Assembly (NCBI RefSeq): GCF_030341905.1
Contig: NZ_JATAAF010000016.1
Coordinates: 1 to 58,994 of the forward strand
Source of the DNA: Porticoccus sp. W117
GTDB lineage: Bacteria > Pseudomonadota > Gammaproteobacteria > Pseudomonadales > Porticoccaceae
Length of the DNA stretch: 58,994 nucleotides
Direction: 5' to 3'
In this document: piece after piece, positions 6,908-15,010 of the stretch
Layout of the letters: the number at the start of each line of letters is the position of its first letter
Numbering within the stretch: position 1 is the first letter of the stretch
Position numbers and translations under genes: made by a program
The notes under the pieces: generated by a model
Told to the model about the DNA's origin: nothing
Database searches by the model: none
Seen by the model: only the letters and a program-made list of their open reading frames with translations

Positions 6908-8278
6908 CTACAACCCCTCATTCTCCAATCGATCAATCGCCTCTTTTAGCGACTTCATAATCCGGCTTTTCTCATAGTTATTGATCTTGTCCGTATCCAT
7001 ATACATGGAAAAACCGTCGGCGGCGTGTTCGAAGTAGGCTTGGTCTTTGCCCAGGTTTTTGCGGGTATCGATGGCGGAGTACACTTTCACCGGCTGCTGA
7101 TAGCCTTTGACGGTAATTTCCCCTTTGTCCTGGCACATCACGGTATCTTTCACCAAGGCATAGGTGGCGTGGGATACCAGAATCTCTCCCGGTTGTGCGG
7201 AAGATTCCAAACGGCTGGCGAGGTTCACTTCGGTACCCAACAGGGTGTAGTCCAGGCGGTTTTCGGTGCCGAAGTTGCCCACGGTGCAAAAGCCGGTATT
7301 GATGCCCATGCGAATTTCCATCGGCTTCTGTACCCCCTGGTTGGCCCAGCGCAGCTGCAGTTCGCGCATGTGTTTTTTCATGGCGATAGCCATGGACACG
7401 CAAGCCAGGCAGTCGTCTTTAGCTCCACGGGTGCTGGGGTCGCCAAAGAATACCATCATGCCATCGCCCATAAACTTGTCGATGGTGCCACCGAATTTGA
7501 GGGCGATGTCCGACATCTCCGTCAGGTAGTTATTCAGCAGTCCGGTTAGCGCTTCCGGCTCCATTTCTTCCGCCAGCTCACTGAAACCGCGTATGTCGGA
7601 AAAGAACACCGTCAATTTTTTGCGCTGGGTTTCCAGGCGCACTTCCTTGCCAGAGAGGATTTCTTTTCGCAGGGCAGGGGAGAGATATTTCGACAACTTG
7701 TAGGAACGCAGCTTGTTCTGCAGCAGTTCCTGCTCCACTTTTTTCAGGTGGCGCATCAGCTGGCGGGATTCAGTATGGCTGTAGGTGCCGTAGATGCACA
7801 GGTAAGCGCCCAAAGTCAGCAGGCTGGCAATGCCAGTGGTCAGGGTGATGTCCGGAGAGAAATTGGCCGGTTGCACAATCAGCAGCAGGGCAGCGCCAAT
7901 CAGCAGCGAGATAAAACTTTCCAGCATTCGCACGGCGCCGCCAAGAATGGCGCTGTTGTGCAAAGTCAGCAGGGCGAACAGGGCGCCGGGCAGCAGAGAG
8001 AAGTCACTGTAGGAGATAAAAGCCCCCACAAGTATGGCGTCTACATACCCCAGCAGGTGGGAGCATTGGGCGCGCTTGTCTTCCTTTACGGCGCCGGTGA
8101 TAAAGTGAGCCACCAATATGTACAACAGCACACCAACCGCCGCCAGGCTGAACGCCACGCCGGTAAACAGTTTCGGTAACAGCAAAAAGTGGCATACGGC
8201 GGACAAACCGATCAGCACCCGAAAGATGCCCTGATGGTGGTTACTGCCGGAAAATTTACTGCTGTCGGTGTCTGTCAT
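6908..8278 (-). CDS. cyaB: Membrane class III adenylate cyclase, CyaB-like
   Basis: The 456-residue enzyme makes cAMP from ATP at the inner membrane. Residues 18-165 hold about six hydrophobic segments resembling the MASE2 sensor of Pseudomonas CyaB. A short helical linker follows, then a class III cyclase domain from about residue 220. The metal-binding aspartates are D228 in FSDIRGF and D272 in FMGDGMM. K268 and the Thr in RLDYTLLG fit ATP rather than GTP specificity. NLASRLES supplies the transition-state Asn/Arg. The gene is alone on its strand, convergent with the small gene at 6505. Confidence 0.9.
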   Translation of the reverse strand: MTDTDSSKFSGSNHHQGIFRVLIGLSAVCHFLLLPKLFTGVAFSLAAVGVLLYILVAHFITGAVKEDKRAQCSHLLGYVDAILVGAFISYSDFSLLPGALFALLTLHNSAILGGAVRMLESFISLLIGAALLLIVQPANFSPDITLTTGIASLLTLGAYLCIYGTYSHTESRQLMRHLKKVEQELLQNKLRSYKLSKYLSPALRKEILSGKEVRLETQRKKLTVFFSDIRGFSELAEEMEPEALTGLLNNYLTEMSDIALKFGGTIDKFMGDGMMVFFGDPSTRGAKDDCLACVSMAIAMKKHMRELQLRWANQGVQKPMEIRMGINTGFCTVGNFGTENRLDYTLLGTEVNLASRLESSAQPGEILVSHATYALVKDTVMCQDKGEITVKGYQQPVKVYSAIDTRKNLGKDQAYFEHAADGFSMYMDTDKINNYEKSRIMKSLKEAIDRLENEGL

Positions 8279-8361
8279 TATTGGTATGCCATAGCAGTGT
8301 TGTGGTTATCGGCGTTATTACATCGCCTGGTGGAAAAAAAGTCCATGTTTTATCGACACTT

Positions 8362-9138
8362 TCATCGCTGAGGCCGACACAAAAGGTGAATATAGCGACC
8401 AAGGCCAGCGAAGGGTTCGCAATTAGAGTGGCGCAGCTCCATGCGGCGCACTTCCTCCGGCAGCAAATTACCACCGCTAGGCTGACGAACATAGTCGTGG
8501 AATACCCTGATCCCGCTTTTATAAACCACCATTAACCCCTGTTTCTGCAACCAGCCAGTGACTTCCGCCAAAGATAGAGGATTGGACGGCGTCAGGCTGT
8601 TGGGGTCGCCCGCAAAATCCTTGCTGATGGCCTTGTTGAAATTGCCGCGCATCAGGTTGTGATAAACCAGCCCGTCGCGGTTGTAGAAAGTCAGCGACAA
8701 CCAGCCTTCCTCCGTCATTAGCGACCGCAAATAGGGTATGGCTTCTGCGGGCTGCGCCAGCCATTCCAGAACCGCATGGCAAATCACCAGATCGAAAGTC
8801 TTGCCAGGAAGCTGCTGGGTAAGCTGTTGCAGAGGGGATTGTAACCACTGGGTGTTATTGCTCAGCTCAGCGGATTTGGCGCTTTCCTTTGCCAAGGTGA
8901 GCATTTCAGTGGAAATATCGTTGATTGTGACATTGTGCCCTCGCTGTGCCAGCTTAATGGCCAACTGAGCAAGGCCAGCGCCGGCATCGATTACATTCGC
9001 CTGTGAGGGTAAGTGTGGAAGCACCTGTTCTGACAGGTCTCGCCAGAGCACATCCAGGCGAATTTGGCCTTTCAGGCCGCCGTAGATTTTGCGGACAAAG
9101 TGGTCGGCGATGCCGTTGAAGTTGCGGTCTTTATTCAT
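8362..9138 (-). CDS. cmoM: tRNA 5-carboxymethoxyuridine methyltransferase CmoM
   Basis: CmoM methylates cmo5U34 of certain tRNAs using SAM. The 258-residue protein starts DRNFNGIADHFVRKIYGGLK, the CmoM signature. It has SAM motif I VIDAGAGLAQLAI, motif II FDLVICHAVLEWL, and the family-specific FYNRDGLVYHNLMRGNF and RVFHDYVR. ATG 9138 is preferred over a TTG three bases upstream. It is convergent with nothing and lies between the cyclase gene and tRNA-Arg. Two tRNA-modification genes (queF, cmoM) lie near tRNA genes here, which may be coincidence. Confidence 0.93.
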   Translation of the reverse strand: MNKDRNFNGIADHFVRKIYGGLKGQIRLDVLWRDLSEQVLPHLPSQANVIDAGAGLAQLAIKLAQRGHNVTINDISTEMLTLAKESAKSAELSNNTQWLQSPLQQLTQQLPGKTFDLVICHAVLEWLAQPAEAIPYLRSLMTEEGWLSLTFYNRDGLVYHNLMRGNFNKAISKDFAGDPNSLTPSNPLSLAEVTGWLQKQGLMVVYKSGIRVFHDYVRQPSGGNLLPEEVRRMELRHSNCEPFAGLGRYIHLLCRPQR

Positions 9139-9181
9139 CAACTAAATTGTCTCTTTTATATATTCAGCACCTATTACAACC

Positions 9182-9209
9182 TTGTAGTTTTGGCCCGCGT
9201 GGCTAGAAT
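9182..9209 (+). promoter_or_regulatory. Probable promoter of tRNA-Arg
   Basis: TTGTAG (9182-9187) and TAGAAT (9204-9209) are separated by 16 bp and lie 13 bp upstream of the mature tRNA. The -35 is a partial match, so this call is moderate. Confidence 0.5.
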
Positions 9210-9222
9210 ACAGCACTTCCAA

Positions 9223-9299
9223 GCCCCGATGGCACAGCTGGATAGCGCGGCCCCCTCCTAAGGGGCAGGTCAGAGGTTCGAATCCTCTTCGGGGCGCCA
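9223..9299 (+). tRNA. tRNA-Arg (anticodon CCT)
   Basis: This is a 77-nt cloverleaf with encoded CCA. The anticodon arm GCCCC-CTCCTAA-GGGGC gives CCT, which reads AGG. The T arm contains GGTTCGAATCC. The nitroreductase gene starts 24 bp downstream with no terminator between them. Confidence 0.96.
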
Positions 9300-9322
9300 T
9301 TTTCACAACTACAAAATTCCCA

Positions 9323-9877
9323 ATGAACGCACTAGAAACCCTGAAAAATCGCGTCTCCACACCCCGCTTATCCGCACCCGCTCCCTCAGGCGAAATACTG
9401 ACAAACATCAAACAGGCCGCCATGCGTGCCGCCGATCATCGCATGCTGCGACCATGGCGTTTTCTGGTGATTGAGGGTGGCAGCAGAAATAAATTGGGGC
9501 GGTTGTTTGCAGAAGCCAAAGCAGCCGATAGCGGCCCAATTTCTGCGGAAGAAGCCACCAATTGGGCCAACAAGACACACCGTGCCCCTATGATTATTGT
9601 CGCTATTGCCAGCTGCAAAGAGGACGAAAAAGTACCAGAGATCGAACAAATCATTTCCGCCGGTTGCTGCGTACAGAACATGCTTAATGCCGCTTTTGTC
9701 CAAGGTGTTGGTGCGGTATGGCGCACTGGCGATTTTGCCTACCATGCAACCGTACGCAAAGGTCTGGGAATTGACGACCACGAAAAAATCGTCGGCTACC
9801 TTTACCTGGGCACTCCCCAAGGCCGCCAGAAGCCAGTTCCGGAAATCGATACTGAGCAATTCTTCAGCAACTGGTAG
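9323..9877 (+). CDS. ydjA: Nitroreductase family flavoprotein, YdjA-like
   Basis: The 184-residue protein is an FMN-dependent oxidoreductase of the short YdjA branch; E. coli YdjA is 183 residues. The family marks are MRAADHRMLRPWRFLVIEG for FMN binding, ISAGCCVQNMLNAA, GAVWRTG, and KIVGYLYLGTP. The physiological substrate of YdjA is not settled. The gene lies 24 bp after tRNA-Arg and may be read from the tRNA promoter. tRNA-Ser follows 45 bp after its stop. Confidence 0.9.
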   Translation: MNALETLKNRVSTPRLSAPAPSGEILTNIKQAAMRAADHRMLRPWRFLVIEGGSRNKLGRLFAEAKAADSGPISAEEATNWANKTHRAPMIIVAIASCKEDEKVPEIEQIISAGCCVQNMLNAAFVQGVGAVWRTGDFAYHATVRKGLGIDDHEKIVGYLYLGTPQGRQKPVPEIDTEQFFSNW

Positions 9878-9921
9878 CGTTGATTTTAAAACCGCCCTTG
9901 TGTAAAGTGCGCGACCTTCAC

Positions 9922-10009
9922 GGTGAGGTGTCCGAGTGGCCGAAGGAGCACGCCTGGAAAGTGTGTATACGGAAACGTATCGAGGGTTCGAATCCCTCCC
10001 TCACCGCCA
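9922..10009 (+). tRNA. tRNA-Ser (anticodon GGA)
   Basis: This is an 88-nt class II tRNA with a long variable arm and encoded CCA. The anticodon loop in CACGC-CTGGAAA-GTGTG gives GGA. The acceptor GGTGAGG pairs with CCTCACC. Its last 13 bases form part of a 31-bp inverted repeat with downstream DNA. Confidence 0.95.
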
Positions 10010-10066
10010 CCCATAAAAAAACCCAAGTCCAGTGGCTTGGGTTTTTTTATGGGTGGCGGTGAGGGA
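9997..10066 (+). terminator. Terminator embedded in a 31-bp perfect inverted repeat that includes the tRNA-Ser 3' end
   Basis: Bases 9997-10027 and 10036-10066 are exact reverse complements around an 8-nt loop. The inner part (ACCCAAG, loop, CTTGGG, then seven T's) is a normal terminator. The outer arms run on through CACCCAT and into TCCCTCACCGCC of the tRNA, so the downstream DNA carries an inverted copy of the tRNA 3' end. Transcripts reading through could pair with the acceptor strand. Confidence 0.9.
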
Positions 10067-10090
10067 AATGTGGACAAACCCTCTGGTTCG

Positions 10091-10244
10091 ACAAAATTGC
10101 AGGACCACAATTTTGGGCGCCACAGCGAAGCGAAGGCGGTCTGTAAGACCGAGGGTCATGGATGACCCGAGTCACAAATTTGCAGGATAGAAAATTTGGG
10201 CGCCTCTGGCGGCCGAAGGCCGAGCGCCAAGGATGTGGCGAGTC
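10091..10244. repeat. Two tandem R3 repeat units (83 and 71 bp)
   Basis: Unit A (10091-10173) and unit B (10174-10244) each begin ACAAA-TTGCAGGA. Both continue with TTTTGGGCGCC or ATTTGGGCGCC and a short GC-rich hairpin, then end CGAGTC. The argE stop codon (10243-10245) overlaps the end of unit B. A related unit sits inside the repeat at 3684-3841. Confidence 0.7.
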
Positions 10245-11382
10245 AATCCCCACAACACCCCACAATCAACTGCCGCAACTTCTCTGTTGTTGGCTTTATC
10301 TCACTCATATCCAGATATTCATCCGGTTGGTGAGCCTGAGCGATAGATCCTGGCCCCATAACAATGGTTTCGCAGCCCAGTTCGCTGATAAACGGGGCTT
10401 CGGTGCAGTAGTTCACCGCTACTGCCGGTTGCCCGGAGACTTTTTCTGCGAGTTTGACCAGGCTGCTATCAGGACTGCCGGAGAACGCCGGGATGGCTTC
10501 GTGCATGTGTGTTAATTCAATCGCTCCGGGGTGACGCTCTTCAAGTGGTTTTAGAGCATCGTTTAATAGGTCATAAACGCTGGCTACAGACATACCCGGC
10601 ATTGGGCGCACGTCAATTTGCAGCTCGCAACAAGCACATATACGGTTGGGGTTGTCGCCGCCGTGAATATGGCCCAGGTTGATGGTGGGGTATGGCACAT
10701 CAAAAGAGGGCTGCTGATAGCGTTCTTTCATCTGTTGTTGTGTTTGCAACAGGTTGGTCATTACCTCGTTCATGATTTCCAGCGCGTTGAGCCCGTAATC
10801 CGGATTAGAGCTATGGCCACTGCGCCCGGTGACGGTGATGCTCTCTGAAAAGTGCCCTTTATGGCAATACACCGCCTGCATGGAGGTAGGCTCGCCGATA
10901 ATGGCGTAATCCGGGCGGATGGTTTTCTGCGCCGCCAGCTGGCGGGCGCCGGCCATGGTGGTTTCTTCGTCGGCGGTGGCCAGTATGCGCAGAGGCTGCT
11001 GCAGCTTGCTCAAGTCCATGCCGTCAATGGCATCCAGCACAAAGGCGAAAAAGCCCTTCATATCGATGCTGCCCAGGCCGTAGAGCTTGTTGTCTGACTC
11101 TGTCAGCTTGAATGGGTCGAAATTCCAACGGCTCTCGTCGAAAGGCACGGTATCGGTATGCCCAGCCAGCAGCAGTCCACCATCGCCGCTGCCGTAACTG
11201 GCCACCAGGTTGAACTTGCCGGGAACGGATTCCAGCTCGGTGATTTCCACGGCAAAGCCGCGGTCACTGAGCCAGCCTTCCAGGTGTTGAATCACTTCCC
11301 GGTTGGAGTGGTCCCAGTGAGGGTTGCCACTGGATATACTGGGTGTGGCAATCAGGGTTTTGTAGTGTTCTAAAAATGACAT
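10243..11382 (-). CDS. argE: Acetylornithine deacetylase ArgE
   Basis: ArgE, a cytosolic M20-family zinc hydrolase, converts N2-acetylornithine to ornithine in arginine synthesis. The 379-residue protein carries the metal ligands in [12 protein letters not shown] and [13 protein letters not shown]. The catalytic [23 protein letters not shown], and the distal [15 protein letters not shown] and [14 protein letters not shown] follow. It is divergent from argC, as in E. coli. Having argE means the linear pathway is used at this step, so N-acetylglutamate must come from dedicated synthase(s), of which two candidates are encoded nearby. Confidence 0.96.
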   Translation of the reverse strand: MSFLEHYKTLIATPSISSGNPHWDHSNREVIQHLEGWLSDRGFAVEITELESVPGKFNLVASYGSGDGGLLLAGHTDTVPFDESRWNFDPFKLTESDNKLYGLGSIDMKGFFAFVLDAIDGMDLSKLQQPLRILATADEETTMAGARQLAAQKTIRPDYAIIGEPTSMQAVYCHKGHFSESITVTGRSGHSSNPDYGLNALEIMNEVMTNLLQTQQQMKERYQQPSFDVPYPTINLGHIHGGDNPNRICACCELQIDVRPMPGMSVASVYDLLNDALKPLEERHPGAIELTHMHEAIPAFSGSPDSSLVKLAEKVSGQPAVAVNYCTEAPFISELGCETIVMGPGSIAQAHQPDEYLDMSEIKPTTEKLRQLIVGCCGD

Positions 11383-11409
11383 AGCTGCGTATGGTTTGGT
11401 CTTCGGTAT

Positions 11410-11489
11410 GTCATCGCGAGCGAAGCGTGGCGATCCAGTGTCTTTGAGTCGCTGGATTGCCGCGTCGCCTTGCGGCTCCTCGCAATGAC
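11410..11489. repeat. Dispersed palindrome R1, copy in the argE-argC gap
   Basis: The copy begins GTCATCGCGAGCGAAGCG and ends GGCTCCTCGCAATGAC. The arms are imperfect reverse complements around CCAGTGTCTTTGAGTCGCTGG. Near-identical copies lie at 14898-14977 and 40748-40830, and a diverged one at 18307-18398. Confidence 0.8.
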
Positions 11490-11746
11490 GCTGCCCAAAC
11501 TATTGCATAAAAGCCACTAAAACGGTATCTTGCCGCCTCTTTTCGCTAATTGCGTTTTCGTCATGATATTTTGCATGCTCAACGGCATCAATAAAGCACC
11601 ACTCCTTCCGGCTATTCGACGACGTTAAGCCGCCTTTTGTCACGCTTGCTGCTTGCATATCAAGTACAATGCCCGTGGCCTTTCCTGCTGCACCATGCAG
11701 CACCCCGATAGCAATCTAAAAACTTGTATTCGCTAATGAGGCGACT
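11490..11746. other. argE-argC divergent intergenic region, no confident gene
   Basis: After the R1 repeat this 257-bp stretch must hold the argC promoter. I see TACAAT at 11665-11670 but no matching -35 and no clear ArgR operator. A 67-codon minus-strand frame (11500-11703) is not convincing: no ribosome site, no recognisable family, and it would overlap the argC control region. Confidence 0.5.
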
Positions 11747-12772
11747 GTGAAAAAATTAGCCCTGATTGGTGCCAGTGGTTACGCTGGCCTGGAATTTTGC
11801 CGTTGGGTCAGCCAACACCCCAAGCTGGAAATTGTGTCTCTGATGGTGTCCCCCCAGAGTGTTTACCTGGGTCAAACGCCGGGTCAGTTCTGCCCTGAAC
11901 TGGTACATCTGCCACTGCCTGCCCTGGAAGCCAGTACTGATGAAAATATTGCACGTCTGGCCAGCGAGGTGGATGGCGTGGTGTTGGCTACCGAACATGA
12001 AGTCAGCGCCAATGTAATTGGCAAGATCGTCGATACCGGCGTTGCCATTTTTGACCTCTCCGGCGGTTATCGCCTGAAAGAGCCGGCGCTCTACGACCGC
12101 TATTACGGTTTTACTCACCCGCGTCCGGACTTGCTGCAAACAGCGGCTTACGGCCTGGCGGAGTGGAATAGCGCGGCGATTGCCGATGCCCAACTGGTGG
12201 CTGTTCCCGGCTGTTATCCCACTGCCGCCCAACTGGCCCTGAAGCCATTGTTAGCCTACTGCCAACAAACTGGTAACTCTGTTGTACAAGCGCCAGTAAT
12301 CAACGCCACAAGCGGCGTCAGTGGCGCCGGCCGCAAAGCCAAGCCGGGCTCCCATTTCTGTGAGGTGAGTCTGCATCCCTACGGTATTTTCAGTCACCGT
12401 CACACCCCGGAAATTGCCCAGGGCGTGGAGCGTGACGTGGTCTTTACGCCGCACTTGGGAGCGTTTAAGCGGGGCATTCTGGAAACCATTAACGTTGCTC
12501 TGGAACAACCTGTGGATGAGGGCGCCTTGCGCAACCACTTTGCCGACACCTACAAGGATGCGCCACTGGTGAGAATGTCTCACCAGTCAGTGCCTTCCAT
12601 CCAGGCGGTAGAGAAAACCCCGTTCTGTGATATTGGCGTCTACACTCAGGGCAACCAGGTGATTTTGGTGTCCGCCATCGACAACCTGGTGAAAGGCGCC
12701 GCCGGGCAAGCGCTGCAGTGCGTCAACATTCGCTTTGGCTGGCCGCAGCAAATGGGCATGGTGCCATCGTGA
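11747..12772 (+). CDS. argC: N-acetyl-gamma-glutamyl-phosphate reductase ArgC
   Basis: ArgC reduces N-acetylglutamyl phosphate with NADPH, the third step of arginine synthesis. The 341-residue protein has the nucleotide motif LIGASGYAGLE at its start. The catalytic cysteine is in AVPGCYPTAAQLAL, and the catalytic histidine region is HPYGIFSHRHTPEIAQ. The GTG start at 11747 is chosen for TGAGG five bases upstream. Its stop overlaps the argB start by 4 bp (GTGA), so the two are translationally coupled. Confidence 0.95.
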   Translation: MKKLALIGASGYAGLEFCRWVSQHPKLEIVSLMVSPQSVYLGQTPGQFCPELVHLPLPALEASTDENIARLASEVDGVVLATEHEVSANVIGKIVDTGVAIFDLSGGYRLKEPALYDRYYGFTHPRPDLLQTAAYGLAEWNSAAIADAQLVAVPGCYPTAAQLALKPLLAYCQQTGNSVVQAPVINATSGVSGAGRKAKPGSHFCEVSLHPYGIFSHRHTPEIAQGVERDVVFTPHLGAFKRGILETINVALEQPVDEGALRNHFADTYKDAPLVRMSHQSVPSIQAVEKTPFCDIGVYTQGNQVILVSAIDNLVKGAAGQALQCVNIRFGWPQQMGMVPS

Positions 12773-13569
12773 GCAAGCCCCTTGTTGTTAAACCCCCTGT
12801 TATTAAACCCCTGGTTATCAAAGTCGGCGGTGCGCTGCTGAACGACAAGGCTGCACAGCAGGCGTTATTCGCCCAGCTTGCGCAATTGTCTCGGCCTTGG
12901 GTATTGCTCCATGGCGGTGGTGCTCTGGTGGATCAATGGCTATCCAAATTGGGTTTTAATGTGGAGCGCCGTCGCGGTTTGCGGGTGAGCCCTGCCGAGC
13001 AGATGCCGTTTATTACCGGCGCCCTGGCTGGCTGTGCCAATACCGAACTGGTTTCCGGCGCGGTGGCCGCGAGCATTCCGGCAATTGGCCTCAGTATGGT
13101 GGACGCTGGTTGCTCAGCGTCGCTGCTGGCGGACGACCTGGGCCAGGTTGGTGAAGTCACGCATACCAACCCCGAGCCCTTGCAAAAATTATTGGCAGCA
13201 GACTTCCGCCCTCTGGTGTGCAGCATTGCCTGTGGTGCTGATGGCGCGCTGTTGAATATCAACGCAGACGATGCAGCAGTGGCCATTGCCAAGGCCATTG
13301 GCGGCGACCTGTTGTTGCTCAGCGATGTGCCTGCAGTACTGGATGGCAATCGACAGCCAATCCCCAAGTTGGACGAAGGGCAAATCGAGAGTTTGATCAC
13401 CGAAGGAGTCATTGTCGACGGCATGGCAGTAAAAGTGCGTGCTGCACTGGCGGCAGCGAAAGCGGCAGGTGGAAAAGTATTGATAGCCTCCTGGCAACAG
13501 CCAGAGGCCATTGTTCAGTGGTGCGCCGGGGAATCTGTGGGCACCGAGATTAGCGAGTCGTCATCCTGA
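12769..13569 (+). CDS. argB: N-acetylglutamate kinase ArgB
   Basis: ArgB phosphorylates N-acetylglutamate. At 266 residues it resembles the short, arginine-insensitive enterobacterial form (258 in E. coli). It has IKVGGALL, LLHGGGALVDQWL, RVSPAEQMPFITGALAGCAN, LLNINADDAAVAIA and DVPAVLDG. The GTG at 12769 overlaps the argC stop. The N-terminus contains an extra pair of five-residue repeats (PLVVK, PPVIK, then PLVIK) from a 15-bp DNA repeat. The last codons and the stop lie inside an R2 palindrome that starts at 13560. Confidence 0.95.
   Translation: MSKPLVVKPPVIKPLVIKVGGALLNDKAAQQALFAQLAQLSRPWVLLHGGGALVDQWLSKLGFNVERRRGLRVSPAEQMPFITGALAGCANTELVSGAVAASIPAIGLSMVDAGCSASLLADDLGQVGEVTHTNPEPLQKLLAADFRPLVCSIACGADGALLNINADDAAVAIAKAIGGDLLLLSDVPAVLDGNRQPIPKLDEGQIESLITEGVIVDGMAVKVRAALAAAKAAGGKVLIASWQQPEAIVQWCAGESVGTEISESSS
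12778..12822 (+). repeat. Three tandem 15-bp units within the argB 5' end
   Basis: The units CCCCTTGTTGTTAAA, CCCCCTGTTATTAAA and CCCCTGGTTATCAAA are in frame and encode PLVVK-PPVIK-PLVIK. Only the third copy aligns with the normal ArgB beta-strand before the GG motif, so the first two look like expansions. Confidence 0.85.
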
Positions 13570-13648
13570 GGAGCCGAAGGCGACGTGAGGATCTCACGGC
13601 CATCGACTTGTGAGATCCTCACGGTCGCTTACGCTCCCTCAGGATGAC
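13560..13648. repeat. Dispersed palindrome R2, argB-argG gap
   Basis: The repeat starts GTCATCCTGAGGAGCC and ends GCTCCCTCAGGATGAC. A strong inner hairpin, GTGAGGATCTCAC with GTGAGATCCTCAC, lies between. It contains the argB stop codon TGA at 13567-13569 and ends 30 bp before argG. Confidence 0.85.
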
Positions 13649-13678
13649 GAAAAAGTTTGAATTTATTGAGGTAAGAAA

Positions 13679-14896
13679 ATGACTAACATCAGCAAAAAAA
13701 GTATCAAAAAAGTTGTATTGGCATACTCCGGCGGTCTGGACACTTCCGCCATCATTCCCTGGCTGAAAGAGAACTACGGCTGTGAAGTGGTGGCCTTTGC
13801 TGCCAACGTAGGGCAGGGGGATGAAGAACTGGAAGGCCTGGAAGAAAAGGCCATCGCCTCCGGCGCCAGCAGTTGCTATATCGTCGACCTGAAAGACGAG
13901 TTTGTTGCCAACTACGTGTACCCCACCTTTAAAACCGGCGCTATCTACGAAAGCGACTACCTGCTAGGCACCAGTATTGCCCGCCCGATTATCGCCAAGG
14001 CGCAAGTAGAAGTGGCTCGCAAAGTGGGAGCCGATGCGCTGTCTCATGGTTGTACCGGCAAGGGTAACGACCAGGTGCGTTTTGAATCCTGCTTTGCCGC
14101 TCTGGCGCCAGACCTGCATGTGATCGCCCCCTGGCGGGAGTGGGATCTGACTTCCCGGGAAAGCCTGCTGGACTATCTGGAAGAGCGCAATATCCCCTGC
14201 AGCGCCTCGCTCACCAAAATCTACAGCCGCGACGCCAACGCCCTGCATATTTCCCACGAAGGTGGCGAGTTGGAAGACCCGTGGAACGCCCCCAGCGATG
14301 GCGTTTGGACCATGACGGTTTCCCCAGAACAGGCGCCGGATGAAGCGGAAATGGTTACTCTGGATATCGAAAAGGGTGAAATCACCGCCGTAGACGGCGT
14401 TGCCATGTCGCCGTTTCAGGTGCTGGAAAGCCTCAACGAGAAGGGTGCGCGACACGGCATTGGCCGCATCGATATCGTCGAAAACCGCCTGGTGGGCATG
14501 AAATCCCGCGGCTGTTACGAAACCCCAGGGGGCACTCTGTTGGTGAGCGCCTTGCGTGCTATCGACGAGTTGGTGCTGGACAAAACCTGCCGCAGCTGGA
14601 AAACCACCGTAGCCGAACAGTTTGCCCACCTGGTTTACGACGGCCGCTGGTTTACCCCGCTGAAAGACTCCCTGTACGCCGCCGCTGAAGCGCTCAATGA
14701 AGACGCTGCCGGCACCGTAGTGCTGAAGCTGTACAAAGGCCAGGTGACGGCAATTCAGAAGAAGTCCCCCAACAGCCTGTACCGGGAATCTTTTGCCACC
14801 TTTGGCGAGGACGACGTGTACGACCAGTCCCACGCGGAAGGCTTTATTCGCTTGTTTTCACTGTCCAGCCGCATTAAGGCAATGGGCGGGGAATAA
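13679..14896 (+). CDS. argG: Argininosuccinate synthase ArgG
   Basis: ArgG joins citrulline and aspartate using ATP. The 405-residue product is the short-type synthase. It has the N-type ATP-pyrophosphatase loop [12 protein letters not shown], the citrulline and aspartate sites in [13 protein letters not shown] and [14 protein letters not shown], and [14 protein letters not shown] 13679 has GAGGTAAG upstream. Palindromic repeats lie immediately before (R2) and after (R1, starting one base past the stop), so coupling with argB and argH is unlikely to be translational. Confidence 0.97.
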   Translation: MTNISKKSIKKVVLAYSGGLDTSAIIPWLKENYGCEVVAFAANVGQGDEELEGLEEKAIASGASSCYIVDLKDEFVANYVYPTFKTGAIYESDYLLGTSIARPIIAKAQVEVARKVGADALSHGCTGKGNDQVRFESCFAALAPDLHVIAPWREWDLTSRESLLDYLEERNIPCSASLTKIYSRDANALHISHEGGELEDPWNAPSDGVWTMTVSPEQAPDEAEMVTLDIEKGEITAVDGVAMSPFQVLESLNEKGARHGIGRIDIVENRLVGMKSRGCYETPGGTLLVSALRAIDELVLDKTCRSWKTTVAEQFAHLVYDGRWFTPLKDSLYAAAEALNEDAAGTVVLKLYKGQVTAIQKKSPNSLYRESFATFGEDDVYDQSHAEGFIRLFSLSSRIKAMGGE

Positions 14897-14897
14897 T

Positions 14898-14977
14898 GTC
14901 ATCGCGAGCGTGGCGTGGCGATCCAGTGTCTTTGAAGTCGCTGGATTGCCGCAGTCGCTTCGCTCCTTCGCAATGAC
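14898..14977. repeat. Dispersed palindrome R1, argG-argH gap
   Basis: The copy begins GTCATCGCGAGCGTGGCG and ends CGCTCCTTCGCAATGAC, with the conserved centre CCAGTGTCTTTGAAGTCGCTGG. It starts one base after the argG stop and ends 33 bp before argH. Confidence 0.8.
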
Positions 14978-15010
14978 GGATAGGTTTAAACGAAACACCG
15001 GAGAAACACC

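Noticed and set aside
10091-10244. Short CRISPR-like array
   Set aside because: Only two unequal units with internal hairpins, no regular spacer length and no cas genes.
11500-11703. 67-codon minus-strand frame upstream of argC
   Set aside because: No ribosome site, no family, and it would occupy the argC promoter region. Kept only as a note on the intergenic stretch.
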